Below, one piece after another: positions 33,648 through 44,575 of a stretch of DNA of 64,000 bases. The notes beneath the pieces were generated by a model. It searched no databases and had not been told where the DNA came from. It saw nothing but the letters and a program-made list of their open reading frames with translations. The number at the start of each line of letters is the position of its first letter. The first letter of the stretch is position 1. This DNA comes from Euclidia mi. Its lineage: Eukaryota; Arthropoda; Insecta; Lepidoptera; Erebidae. The position numbers and the translations under genes are program-made. The DNA lies in assembly GCA_944739405.2 (NCBI GenBank), contig OX123182.2, positions 55,183,183 to 55,247,182 of the forward strand, given 5' to 3'.

Positions 33648-33925
33648 ATGGAAAACAAAGTTATTTTTGGTGATGAAAAAGTGATATTGATATTTGGTTA
33701 AGTGAAGCTAAAGGGTATGTTAAGTGGATACCTGAACTACGGGACCCTTACGGGACTCGCACTTAATCTAATTATTTGATCTTTGTTGCTATATTGCTTC
33801 CACTCCAAGATTGTTTGTTTATTAATTACTAGCAATATTCTTAACATTTAACCCGTTATCTTTATCTTCACCTATCCAAATATTACTATCACTTTTTCAT
33901 CCCCAAAAATAAGTTTGTTTTCGAT
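33648..33925. mobile_element. MITE with about 75-bp inverted arms
   Basis: The left arm around TTATTTTTGGTGATGAAAAA (33660) is inverted at TTTTTCATCCCCAAAAATAA (about 33893); arms extend on both sides. Centre without ORF. Confidence 0.65.
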
Positions 33926-34175
33926 AGTGTTTGTATAAACGACAAAGTTATATTTGCGGTTGATTAAGATTACTTAAATTTAAAATAGCTCTGAGCGCTT
34001 TTTTGATAGGCAAGTTACTATAGGCATATTTGCTTATAAATAATATTACATAAAAAATACGTCTCATCTGGTAATCAGATCGGTGAAGGTCGATATTCCA
34101 CATCTCCTCTACTATGACACTGACATTAGATCGAAACTGCATTTTGAATAAATATAATTAGAAGAATTGGGTCTC

Positions 34176-36670
34176 AAAATAAACTGTTAACTGGTGCAGA
34201 ATACGACTGCACGGTAGGTACGTGTGCTTGTGTGTGTTAGGTAACTGCAATGCGAGAATTTGTTATAATAATTGATATCCTAACAGAAAACCTCATCATA
34301 CTGGACAACTACTGCTTAACCGTCAAGAATGTATATGGTGAAGTGCAGATGGGCTCTTATAGTTCCTCATCAGAGGTTTCAGAGCTTCGATTTTTATAAG
34401 ACAACAGAAAATGCTCATCAGACTGAACAACTTTTGCTAAGACGTCAAATCTGTACATGTGATAGTGTGATAGTTAGCCTATATGTTGCCTAGACCTAAT
34501 AGCAATATAACAAAAAAGTTTATTTTAAATACGTCCAGTAACTTCGGAGATTAGCGTGTACAAACAGACAAACTATATAGACATACATACAGACAGATTT
34601 TTAGATCCTTGCTCCATTACTGTTTCTTAGTCTCCCTGAATTAATTTTTTGTAAATATATTCAATGTACCGAAATACTTTTTTTACTGTTTTATTATATA
34701 TTTCAAGGCGCCATATTAGGTAAATTATAAAGCGGTCCGTTTCCGTCAGTCTTGCCCAGCCCCTGTTTGACCACGCTACTATACTAACCAGTCACCACTA
34801 GACGCCAGATGTCTTGACCAACACGTTATTTTAATACGTAATACATAAATAAAGTTACATCAACTTTACATATTTAAAAAAAAATACGGATCAAGAGGCT
34901 TAAGCCGCGCTATAAACGTTTTGGAATTCAATATTTACGTTAAATGGCGGATGCGGACTCGAGCGACAGGTCCGTCCTCTGAGAGCGCTCAGCGCTGAAT
35001 GGCGGACATAGTATCGCGCTTCGAGCTTTATAGGTCTTTTTAAAAAAATCATATTAATTACAAACGAAAAGTTTAGATTCAAATTTTGTTATATGACTTA
35101 AAATGCATCTTAAGGTTTCTAAATATGTATATATCTTTTTAATAATCACAGTAGTTTCTTAGATATAAATGCAAAGGAGACCGGCCAAAGTTGGCTTGAA
35201 CGTGAACAATCGTCTTAAAAAAAGTAAATTACTCAAAGTTTTTGTTTTAATATATTATAAATATTGATCGCTATCCAGTAGTAGGAAATAAATACATAAT
35301 AATGATGGATTTTAAAATACTTTTATTTGATTATAAACGTGTAGGTGACGTTTGTGTTGCCTTGTAAATAATCGATGGAAAATATCGTTAAAAAGTGTTT
35401 AACAAAATCACATTTTAAAGCGATTGCTGAAACCTGAAAGTAGATAATCATAACCGCTTGACCGCTAGCGCCAATTCACCGAATTCACTCGACCGCTCAC
35501 GTTCTAAAGAAAATGTCGCGCCGCCGCTCGCCAGATGGGCGCGCTAACATAAACATTTATTGTTGATAAGTCGGTAACATGAGTAAGTTGAAGTGATGTT
35601 TTTCTTCAACCATGTGTAAGACTCGTTCAATTCGTATGAATTATTTTTTGATATTTAGTTTCTAATTTATTATACTTAGCAGCGAACATTGTATAACTAT
35701 CGTTGAAAAAACAATTTTTGTATTTTAAACAGGATTATTTTAAAAAGTAAATTGATGACATACATGTTTTATGAGTTTTTTACTGTAGAGGGAGTCTATC
35801 TACACCGAATTAAATAAAAAAAACATGTATCATAGTATAAAAATATTTAATTACACGCATACAATTAGCACGTAATCACGGAGCGCGCGAAACAAAGATT
35901 GGCATTTGACATTATTTTTTCGTTCCGGGTTAACGATTTTAAGGCTCGCTTCGTATTATTAGCATGAAGAAATGTTCAATGATTTGAATAGAACAGAGAA
36001 AAAGAATTTAAAACATTACGTAATTGAAAGAAACAGTAAATTCAGACCGAGTATAGCGCTGTAACCAAAAAGGGAAAATAGTCACTTGTGCGCGGTCAAG
36101 CGTATAATTAACGTAAAATAATGATATTATTTTTAATAATATCAAAATGGTAAAGTATGTTGGGTATTTATTTTCATACTCCAGCAACACTTGCCTAACT
36201 TGTCAATTCTGTTAAGTGTTAGATACCGTCATTAGCTAGCTTTGCGTCCCAGTACCCGCTTCGAACGATGACTTGTGCTTGAACATTGCAACAATTGTGG
36301 TACCAATATTACACAGAGGAGAAGGCATATTATCAATCTCGTGGAAGTACGACAAGTAGTGACGTGTACGACAAGCGAATACTTCAATGGATTGCACCGC
36401 AAATGGTATTCGGCATTTCAACAACTTACTCACATCTATCATTGTTTATAATGTGTTTCATTTCATTATTCATCTGACTTGCTACTAAACTTCAAAGAAT
36501 AATATTTTCTACTTAGTTTACGCTATTGAAAATTTATGTTGTAATTCCAATTGTAAATTGTTCACGCCCAGGCCAAAGTCTCATACATTGTGGTCGGTCT
36601 CCTTTGCGAGCTAAAATTCAGTCAGTGCGATTTCAATTCTCTTCTCGCCTAGTCTCGACTCGCCACTATG
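34176..36670. other. Mostly unassigned non-coding DNA
   Basis: No convincing gene. 34280-34340 and 34402-34463 are diverged direct copies (CAGAAAA-CTCATCA-ACTG-ACAACT). 34905-35025 and 35465-35545 are locally GC-rich. The small open frames (for example 36286-36477) show no known motif. Confidence 0.5.
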
Positions 36671-36679
36671 GTGGGAAAT

Positions 36680-36985
36680 CACCTTTACACACTGAAATTA
36701 AACACAATTACTTCATATTTGGCTATGGAATGTTTGTACTGTCTTGTTTTAAAAGTTTGATTTGAATTTTTAAACACACTTGTTTGTTATGAGCACCTTT
36801 CCTATATCTTCGTGTACATTTATTTGTCAAAATTAATTCGGGTGTATTAAAAAGACTTGCAAGACAGTTGTTATAAAACTTTGGTCTGACATGACGTGAC
36901 AACATGTGTAAACGATGTCAAATGGTTTTGATCACAGTATTTTCGTTGAAAATTCAAAGTTCTTAAAAGTTATGTGTAATTATGT
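36680..36985. repeat. Segmental duplication, second copy of the unit end
   Basis: Collinear with 59840-60275 (anchors CTTGTTTGTTATGAGCACCT and AAGACTTGCAAGACAGTTGT). The 59.8-kb copy has a 169-bp insertion that is absent here. Confidence 0.8.
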
Positions 36986-37387
36986 TGCTAGGCTATGTGA
37001 ATTGATGACCATGACTATGAAAATACTACCATGTTATATTGCGTTGTTTAGTAAATGTTGCATTTCCTTCGGTGAGTGATCGAACCTTCATATTTCTCTC
37101 CTCATGTACTAGCAAGATTACCTAAAATTAGCAACTTGGATACCTACCTATGTCATTTCTAGCATTACTTCAGTAATCATAAAAACACAAACATACATTT
37201 ATGTTTATGTACCAGTTTTACTGCATACCATTAGGTAACTCATTAGCTTGTCTCCCACCGTGTTGAACAAAACACAACATACTGTTCGGACGGAGAGAAG
37301 TCTAAAAACACGAAACAACACCCAACAAACAAACTAATAGCAACAGCAAATTGATCAATAACGGTTTGTACCAGTGTCGTTTCAATA

Positions 37388-37451
37388 TATGTACTGTGGC
37401 CGAAACACGCGAAACAAAGATTTGTTTCGCGTGTTTCGGCCACAGTACATA
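37388..37451. repeat. Perfect 31-bp hairpin with GA loop (first of a pair)
   Basis: 37388-37418 and 37421-37451 are exact reverse complements (arm starts TATGTACTGTGGCCGAAACA) with loop GA. Confidence 0.95.
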
Positions 37452-37457
37452 CTACAC

Positions 37458-37527
37458 AGCTCTGAATTATGACTTTAGTTGGACACACCCAGATGGGTGT
37501 GTCCAACTAAAGTCATAATTCAGAGCT
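37458..37527. repeat. Perfect 34-bp hairpin with GA loop (second of the pair)
   Basis: 37458-37491 and 37494-37527 are exact reverse complements (arm starts AGCTCTGAATTATGACTTTA), loop GA, six bases after the first hairpin. The sister arm at 41.88-41.95 kb has one simple copy of the same sequence. Confidence 0.95.
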
Positions 37528-37543
37528 CGAACCGATATTTATA
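37510..37543 (-). promoter_or_regulatory. TATA/initiator core promoter, copy 2 (minus)
   Basis: Minus-strand TATAAATA (37543-37536) followed by the CTTTAGTTGG initiator-like block now built into the second hairpin. Any transcript from here would start inside a hairpin. Confidence 0.4.
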
Positions 37544-39829
37544 GCCTAGTGGTGCGGCTTAACACGTTCGTATGTTTGTTCCAACTACGATGAATTCCGA
37601 ACAAACATCCCGGTGTATTTTCAATTACACGTCAATACGCTTTAGTGCTAAAATTAATTTAATTAAATATCAGAGTGCAGCTCCCGTAGTGGCGTTCAAG
37701 TTCTTTCTAGTCGTTCAGTTTTATTATCAACACCGGTCGTTCGCTAATTCGTCTTTGATTGTAGATCGTTTTTCAACTAGATTGGCTTAAAGGTATGTTG
37801 TCATAGATTGTAATCTCAGGGGCGAAAGGAAGCATCCCGATCCAAATTATATCGTCAGTAGTTACGGTTGACGTGCCTAAATATGATTCACATTTAGCAA
37901 ATCTTTACTAAGATATTTTTCTTCACTATTAAACCAAATACTCACTTTAAAAAAATTAAATATCAGAGTGCAACTCCCGTAGTGGCATTCAAGTTCTTTC
38001 TAGTCGTTCAGTTTTATTACCAACACCGGTCGTAATCACTTATAATATCTTTTGAAAAGTACACCATTACAGATGAAATTTCTCATAGTAGGTTCAAAGC
38101 TATCAGATATTATATCTATAGATTTTTATTTACGACTTCTCGGCAAACATCCTCGGCAATTTCTTTTAGATCAAACCACACAGTTTATTACACTTAGCCG
38201 TCCAGTTGGTGAGAGTATTTCACTTACCTAGAATATGTATATTACGGTAGTAATCGCATCTACTCTGATTTCTCATGGGAATTTTAAGGAAAGCGTCTCA
38301 GGTGGCCAAGTGTTAAATACAAAATGTATTGTTGCCGGAAAATAAGAGAATTTCCGGACATATTTGATGTTCGTGAATTATTTTCTCACTATTAAAATAT
38401 CTACCTGTATACATACATTAATAATAGACGTTATTTATAAAGTTGTAACATCATAGGTATGAAAATGTGGCCACAACGGAGGAGTATATGTCATAAGTTT
38501 GAGAACCTGTCACATGCATTTTCTCTGAAGTTGAGAGTTGTTATAGAACTTATTTTGCTATGCTTAAGTGAAAGTTACTTTGTTATATTCAATTAGTTAC
38601 GGTTCATTTATGATAAACCAAGTTTAAATTGCATACCTATTTATAGTGCTTGAGTATTCGCGACGATTAAATCTTACTCAAAAGCCAAGTTTTATAAAAC
38701 TTGAATAATTAAAGGTATAAGACCAAAATACGTAATAATTACATTAAGGCCTCCCTCACACTGTTCAAGAGCTTTCCTCGAGCGAACGCTCGAGGAACGC
38801 TGTCGGCCAATGTGAGGTCGGCCTTCAGAATATTAAACCCGACCAAAGTTCCCGTGAATATGCATTTGACATTTGATAGCTTTGTAAGTAAGTTATTATT
38901 AGGCTCTCATCTCTGCTCTATTACTCTGCTGATTGCATTCTAAGGTAGACATGTGATAGGTGTACGAATTATATAATCTCTCGTCAAATTTAGCCTCTAT
39001 TGCAATTATGACACACTTGTGGTGAATGATACCTACGAGATACTCGCCTTCTAGATTTATGTGCAATGTACGTTAGCAAGGAAAGATAGCGGCGGTCAAA
39101 CAGTTTCTGACAAATTGCCAAGCAAATGAGATGTACTGGTAATGCAGGCACAACAGCACGAAGAAAAGTCTGCTGCAAATCATTTTCTACAGTTTTGCTC
39201 TAAGCGTGTAAAAAAAAATACTAGTCATCATCCTCCTAGCGTTATCCCAGTTTCAACCCGAAGTCCGCTTACTAGTCTAACCGGATTTTAATGAACATTG
39301 GCTTTTCCACAGAGCGACTGCCTGTCTAATCTCCGCAACCCGAAGGAATAGCGATATTCCATGGTTTAGACTAGTGTCAGTTTATTTAGATGTACTGACG
39401 CCCTATAACGACTGTCAAAGATCTTCATGACAACCGGCACCGACAGCTTAACGTGCTCTTCGAGGCACGGGACAACTGATAATTGACTATAACTAATTGT
39501 AAATTTAAATATTAATAAATAATACAACTAAGTAACACACAGAACTTTACTTATTTCATAATATTTGCCAGCATATAACATCAGTTTATAATGATAGATG
39601 TCATTGAACCGTCGTCTTAAAAATATCACCCGAACCTTGGAGCGAGAGTGGGCCACTGTAACAAAAATTTTAACTAATTAACATGTCTTCATATACAGGT
39701 GGTTTATTTTACCCATCGAAGTGATTTACTTCTTCGTACCTCCATTAATAATATGGGTGTGTAATCAACCTCAGTTTTGGTGTTTAAAAATCGATGAAAA
39801 GCAAAATCATATACCAAAAACGACTATCC
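37544..39829. repeat. Inverted copy of the 7.1-8.9-kb block
   Basis: Reads on the minus strand as the paralogue of 7095-8906. Non-coding in my reading; the 62-codon frame at 38990-39178 is shifted relative to its partner at 7454-7651. 39210-39680 has no partner and may be an insertion. Confidence 0.7.
38745..38830. mobile_element. Short MITE, absent from the paralogue
   Basis: Inverted ends AAGGCCTCCCTCACA and, reversed, AAGGCCGACCTCACA, with a perfect 11-bp central stem TTCCTCGAGCG/CGCTCGAGGAA. In the 7.79-kb paralogue the flanks are continuous. Confidence 0.65.
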
Positions 39830-40735
39830 TAAGAAAGCACTCGAGACCTGAACTTTCAAGGAAAGATTAAATTCAGCACCTGTTGTAAAACTTTTAGCAC
39901 TTTCAATAATACTTTGAATAACGCACAAAAATATAAAAGGGACCAAACCTTTACAAGGCACTATAAAAGACAGCCTACTTGTCATAATTACCCTCGAGGA
40001 GCAACCAAATATTATGCTTAAGGAGTATAGCTAAAAAATTAAATTAAATTACATCTAAAAAAAAAACAGCCCAAGAAACCCCAAAAACTATTCAGGTACA
40101 TTTCTTGGTAAATAACTTAGAACTAGATTGACGACCGGTTGGCGCCGCGGTAGTGTAAGCGACTGCTACGCCGAAGGTCGCGGGTTCTATTCCCGCTCAA
40201 GTCAAACATTTGTGTGCATGAACATGGATGTTTGTCTTCGTCTGGGTGTTTCTATGTATAATATTTATGTATTTACAATAAAAAAGTATATGTTTGTTTA
40301 TCCATTATCTAGTACCCATAGTACAAGCTACTGCTTAGTTTGGGACTAGATGGTGTTGTGTGAATGTAGTGGAATATTATTATTATTATATATTCTAGCA
40401 TTGGAAATAGTATTTTGTTTCTATTTAAATTACTTAGGTGACCCCCGCGTAATGATCTCAATAAATATACATTGTCCATATTAAAAGACTGAATCTTATA
40501 GGAGCTGTACGTCGGGAGTTACTTTGTCACAGAACGAATGACTGTATTCCTCACACAAATTCTCAGATTAAACTTATAACAGTTCTCGTGTTTGCTAGAA
40601 GAGTTAAAAATTTAAGTAAACAATGTCAGTAAAAAGTAATCGTGACTATTCAAAATTTAAATCTTATCACAGGGATTATCTTACGCCATTCTTCATCTGT
40701 AAAATCAGTGAATTAATTTATTTATTTATACCGTA
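39830..40735 (-). pseudogene. Inverted, broken paralogue of the I29 inhibitor gene
   Basis: Exon-1 remnant at about 40661-40735 (minus) reads NEFTDFTDEEWRKI, clearly related to NEFTGLSDEDYHKI of the 6.15-kb gene, but upstream codons are shifted and the 5' two thirds is missing because the copy ends at 40740. The splice donor has lost its GT (ATAAGA in place of GTAAGA). Exon-2 remnant at about 39833-39899 keeps CTGAATTTAATCTT but has a one-base deletion. A SINE (40126-40396) sits in the intron. Non-functional. Confidence 0.8.
40126..40396 (+). mobile_element. tRNA-derived SINE in the pseudogene intron
   Basis: GACGACCGGTTGGCGCCGCG head, B box GGGTTCTATTCCC, CATGAACATGGATGTTTGTC body and an ATT-repeat tail: same family as 33376-33632. 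The intron of the 6.1-kb paralogue lacks it near 6745. Confidence 0.85.
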
Positions 40736-40767
40736 GGAAGTATCCGGCTGTTCTTTATTCAATTTGT

Positions 40768-40801
40768 CCACAACGGAGGAGTATATACTCCTCCGTTGTG
40801 G
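40768..40801. repeat. Perfect 34-bp palindrome at the inverted-duplication junction
   Basis: CCACAACGGAGGAGTAT followed immediately by its exact complement, no loop. The left half is the edge of the inverted arm and the right half starts the forward arm (40785). Confidence 0.95.
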
Positions 40802-41236
40802 CCACATTTTCATACCTATGATGTTACAACTTTATAAATAACGTCTATTATTAATGTATGTATACAGGTAGATATTTTAATAGTGAGAAAATAATTCACG
40901 AACATCAAATATGTCCGGAAATTCTCTTATTTTCCGGCAACAATACATTTTGTATTTAACACTTGGCCACCTGAGACGCTTTCCTTAAAATTCCCATGAG
41001 AAATCAGAGTAGATGCGATTACTACCGTAATGTACATATTCTAGGTAAGTGAAATACTCTCACCAACTGGACGGCTAAGTGTAATAAACTGTGTGGTTCG
41101 ATCTAAAAGAAATTGCCGAGGATGTTTGCCGAGAAGTCGTAAATAAAAATCTATAGATATAATATCTGATAGCTTTGAACCTACTATGAGAAATTTCATC
41201 TGTAATGGTGTACTTTTCAAAAGATATTATAAGTGA

Positions 41237-41445
41237 CTAGAGGACGCCAGCAGCTACGCCTGCAATTTTTTTTAAATTTACCCGTTTTTGGCCGATCCCG
41301 TGGGAATTTCGGGAAATTACTTCTTAGTGCACCCCTACGGTCCCCAAGGAACATACATCCTAAATTTCAGCTTCTTGCGCCCAATAGTTTCGGCTGTAGC
41401 GTGTCTGTCAGTCAGTCAGTAACGCAAGGATTTTATATATTAAGA
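41237..41445 (-). mobile_element. Complete short Helitron, 209 bp, with sequenced empty site
   Basis: Minus strand: TCTTAATATATAAAATCC ... GGCGTCCT-CTAG, between host A and T. The sister arm has the uninterrupted target, the junction falling between 38035 and 38036. Family of 17525-17731. Confidence 0.92.
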
Positions 41446-41860
41446 TTACGACCGGTGTTGGTAATAAAACTGAACGACTAGAAAGAACTTGAATGCCACT
41501 ACGGGAGCTGCACTCTGATATTTAATTTTTTTAAACTGAGTATTTGGTTTAATAGTGAAGAAAAATATCTTAAATTATTTGGATCGGGATGCTTCCTTTC
41601 GCCCCTGAGATTACAATCTATGACAACATACCTTTAAGCCAATATAGTTGAAAAACGATCTACAATCAAAGACGAATTAGTGAACGACCGGTGTTGGTAA
41701 TAAAACTGAACGACTAGAAAAAACTTGAACGCCACTACGGGAGCTGCACTCTGATATTTAATTAAATTAATTTTAGCACTAAAACGTATTGACGTGTAAT
41801 TGAAAATACACCGGGATGTTTGTTCGGAATTCATCGTAGTTGGAACAAACACCACTAGGC

Positions 41861-42048
41861 TATAAATATCGGTTCGAGCTCTGAATTATGGCTTTAGTTG
41901 GACACACCCAGATTTGTTTCGCGTGTTTCGGCCACAGTACATATATTGAAACGACACTGGTACAAACCGTTATTGATCAATTTGCTGTTGCTATTAGTTT
42001 GTTTGTTGGGTGTTGTTTCGTGTTTTTAGACTTCTCTCCGACCGAACA
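41861..42048 (+). promoter_or_regulatory. TATA core promoter, copy 3, with first-exon remnant
   Basis: TATAAATA at 41861-41868, CTTTAGTTGG around 41892-41901, about 35 bases on. The presumptive exon runs to a GTATGT donor at 42049. The signal-peptide-like frame seen at 9016 is closed here by a TAG near 42028, and the 66-codon frame from the ATG at 41888 has no recognisable product. Confidence 0.4.
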
Positions 42049-42354
42049 GTATGTTGTGTTTTGTTCAACACGGTGGGAGACAAGCTAATGAGTTACCTAA
42101 TGGTATGCAGTAAAACTGGTACATAAACATAAATGTATGTTTGTGTTTTTATGATTACTGAAGTAATGCTAGAAATTACATAGGTAGGTATCCAAGTTGC
42201 TAATTTTAGGTAATCTTGCTAGTACAAGAGGAGAGAAATATGAAGGTTCGATCACTCACCGAAGGAAATGCAACATTTACTAAACAACGCAATATAAGAT
42301 GGTAGTATTTTCATAGTCATGGTCATCAATTCACACTTAGCCTAGCAAGATTTA

Positions 42355-43230
42355 CCCACACTATTAATGCCTAATTTATATATGAAGCAATTAATCTCGA
42401 GGCAAATCTTTCCACACTTAAACATTATTCGATGTATCGCATTGATGCCTTGTTGTTATAACTTGAACATCTGTGTTGATACACAAATGGCCATAAGTCG
42501 CTGCATGAAGTCCTGCCTCATGAATGTGTTTTTCTAATTTTAAAACTCAGATCGTATGAAAAGTTACATATATTGCGTGTTTTCTCTTATTTCTCAAGCC
42601 CATAAGCAATCTCCCTCTCTTTATTTGATCTGAATTTAAAGATGCTCGACAATCTAGCTTAGCATCAGATTTTAAATACAAGTATTTAAAAATGACTTAC
42701 AGGTAGAAAAAAATTGTGCAACTAGCTGATACGGACTTTTAAAGACGTAGTTTTCCCAAGACAGGATGTCCTACGGGGAGTTTGACGCCACGATAGAAAT
42801 TCATGAGGATATTTTTCGCTTATACTTTTAAATATTTATCAGCTTTTAAAACTTTGCAATGCTATGTTATGCTGTAAAATACAGAAAATGTATATTTATT
42901 TTATGTGATCATGATTATCTGATAATTTCTTGAAAACATGATTTAACTATTTGAATATCGGAATGTAAAGGATTCTTACAATCGCAGGTAAACATTTCTA
43001 ACCAGAAATATCAAATTATTAGCTTTGACATACCATGTTTCCATACCTAGATATATGTATTTCGACGGTTCCTACGTACATAAGGTCAAGTAAAAAATCG
43101 AGGTTTACAGGAGAGCGTAATTTGTGTTCAACACGCCCTAGAAATAGTTCTATGACCAATAATAAATATTTTCTTTCTACAATATTTTAACAGTTTTAAG
43201 AGATTTATAATGCTATTTACACAATTTTTT
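42355..43230. other. Unit-2 non-coding segment
   Basis: 42280-43000 pairs with 16720-17290 (anchor GACGTAGTTTTCCCAAGACA at 42744). No gene seen. Confidence 0.6.
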
Positions 43231-43333
43231 TTTTTTACGTTTTCTTAAAAAAACTGATAGTTTTTTTTTATTTTTATTAAATATAGGTTCGCGTTTGACC
43301 ACTATCTTGCCTGATGGTAAGCAATGATGCGAT

Positions 43334-43714
43334 CTAGGCTGTAGCACGCTTACCTAGAAGATGCCTATTCACTCGCGTCTTGAAGACACCCAAATTGTAC
43401 TGATCGGGAAACACAGATTCTGGCAGGGAGTTCCATTGTTTTGCAGCGCGCATGATGAACGAGGAAGCAAAACGTTTTGTACGTATGGTTGGAATATCGA
43501 CCATGTAACGATGGCGCTGGGCAGTGCGTCTGGTTGTCCGATAGTGGAAAGGGGATGAGGGGATTAAATCGTGCAGTTCCGCTGCACACTCTCCGAAATG
43601 TATACGGTAAAATACCGATAAAGCAGCAACTCGTCGTCGGTGTTCGAGGCTTTGAAGTTTTGAGGTAACTTCTTCATCACCAATGAGCCTCGAGATGACC
43701 GTTTCTACGCCGAT
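43334..43714 (-). pseudogene. LINE reverse transcriptase C-terminal domain, 5'-truncated
   Basis: Open frame of 126 codons from the truncation to TAG (43336-43334). It reads SRLIGDEEVTSKLQSLEHRR, HFGECAAELHDLIP, QRHRYMVDIPTIRTKRFASS, AAKQWNSLPESVFP and FKTRVNRHLLGK, the hallmark C-terminal end of jockey/CR1-type LINEs. Only the last tenth of the polymerase is present; the tail lies at about 43240-43280. No catalytic motif. Confidence 0.85.
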
Positions 43715-43715
43715 A

Positions 43716-44169
43716 ATAAAAAAAAAGTATGACAGTCATGTCTATTATACCTTTTTATACGCTGTCCGTGTGGTGACGGATTAAGAATACGGAATGTCAC
43801 CACCCCATATCATCGTAAGAGCCGACAGATGAGCATATTATGCAGAGAACAGCACTGTAAGAGAAGGAAACTTGATACAAACCCTATACCAACGCCCTAT
43901 ACAAGACCGCATTCGCACCGAGTGGCACGCATTTTAAAACACCGTACAAAATGATATGTAACAGATGTCCGTATCTACGACACTTATTCGTTTTATTTAT
44001 AGTACTTGTTCTTTTATACGATTTGTAAAACAAGGTAAATAAATAAAGTTTAAAAGAAAATCGTATGTCAGTATGTGCGCATAGATAATCTAAAGCCAAT
44101 GATGCAATAAAAAAATATGCCATTTTCGACATGTCTTTATATACGTAGGGACTGTCGATTTGATTTAAA
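43716..44169. other. Unassigned non-coding stretch
   Basis: No ORF, repeat or RNA gene recognised apart from short T and A runs. Confidence 0.5.
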
Positions 44170-44402
44170 TAAATAACAATTTAAAGAATAATCAATAACA
44201 AGTTTTGTTTTAACTCAAATACAAGGTTCGTCAGATGTAAACAGAAAAACGCATCGCTGAATTAATTCAATACCTATTTTCTTGGCATTCAATTTGAAAT
44301 AAGGATTCAGTGTGAACACACTGACGAACCGATGCCATCAGAATACAAATTATTATAAAATGAATACTGCTTTTTATTAAAGTGAAAACAATATTATACC
44401 TA

Positions 44403-44575
44403 CGTTTGGTGTAGTGGTTAAGCGGTTAGCCTGGTTCGATCACCACACGAGACAACACTTTGTGTGATCTACAAATTGTTGTTTCGAGTCTGGGTTCAAT
44501 GTTGACTAGATAATTATGTGGAAAGTCTTTCAAGATACAGAATTTATTCCTAGCGTGGTAGATGTCTTTTTACAA
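44403..44575 (+). mobile_element. tRNA-like SINE, unit-2 partner of 19.1 kb
   Basis: TTTGGTGTAGTGGTTAAGCGG head, GGTTCGATCACC, CACTTTGTGTGATC and GTTTCGAGTCTGGG. Shared by both units, so it predates the duplication. Confidence 0.65.

Larger units (their letters stand above)
31983..34175. repeat. Large inverted repeat with insertions in its centre
   Basis: Left arm about 32290-32510 and right arm about 33926-34145 are inverted copies; anchors are CGCAAATATAACTTTGTCG at about 32462 against its complement at 33938, and GATGAGAAGTATTTTTATG against its diverged complement at 34050-34070. The more distal parts (AGAAGACCAATTCT-like) also match weakly. Between the arms lie a retroelement 3' end, a SINE and a MITE. 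Confidence 0.8.
36986..38476 (-). repeat. Left arm of a recent inverted duplication
   Basis: Nearly base-for-base reverse complement of 40785-42354 apart from a Helitron in that arm and the twin hairpins in this one. Both arms share an internal direct duplication (the GTAGTGGC-TTCAAGTTCTTTC block twice, at about 37689 and 37978) that the older copy at 8.7 kb lacks, so they have a common recent origin. Confidence 0.88.
40785..42354 (+). repeat. Right arm of the inverted duplication (promoter-block copy 3)
   Basis: Forward copy of the 8.06-9.29-kb block and near-identical inverse of 36986-38476. Carries the 209-bp Helitron and the third core promoter. Confidence 0.88.

Noticed and set aside
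36286..36477. 63-codon ORF with opposing 68-codon ORF
   Set aside because: No recognisable motif, no splice context and both strands open alike.
41888..42088. 66-codon ORF starting at the promoter-copy ATG
   Set aside because: The ATG lies ahead of the predicted initiator and the frame is not open in the older copy at 8.93 kb.
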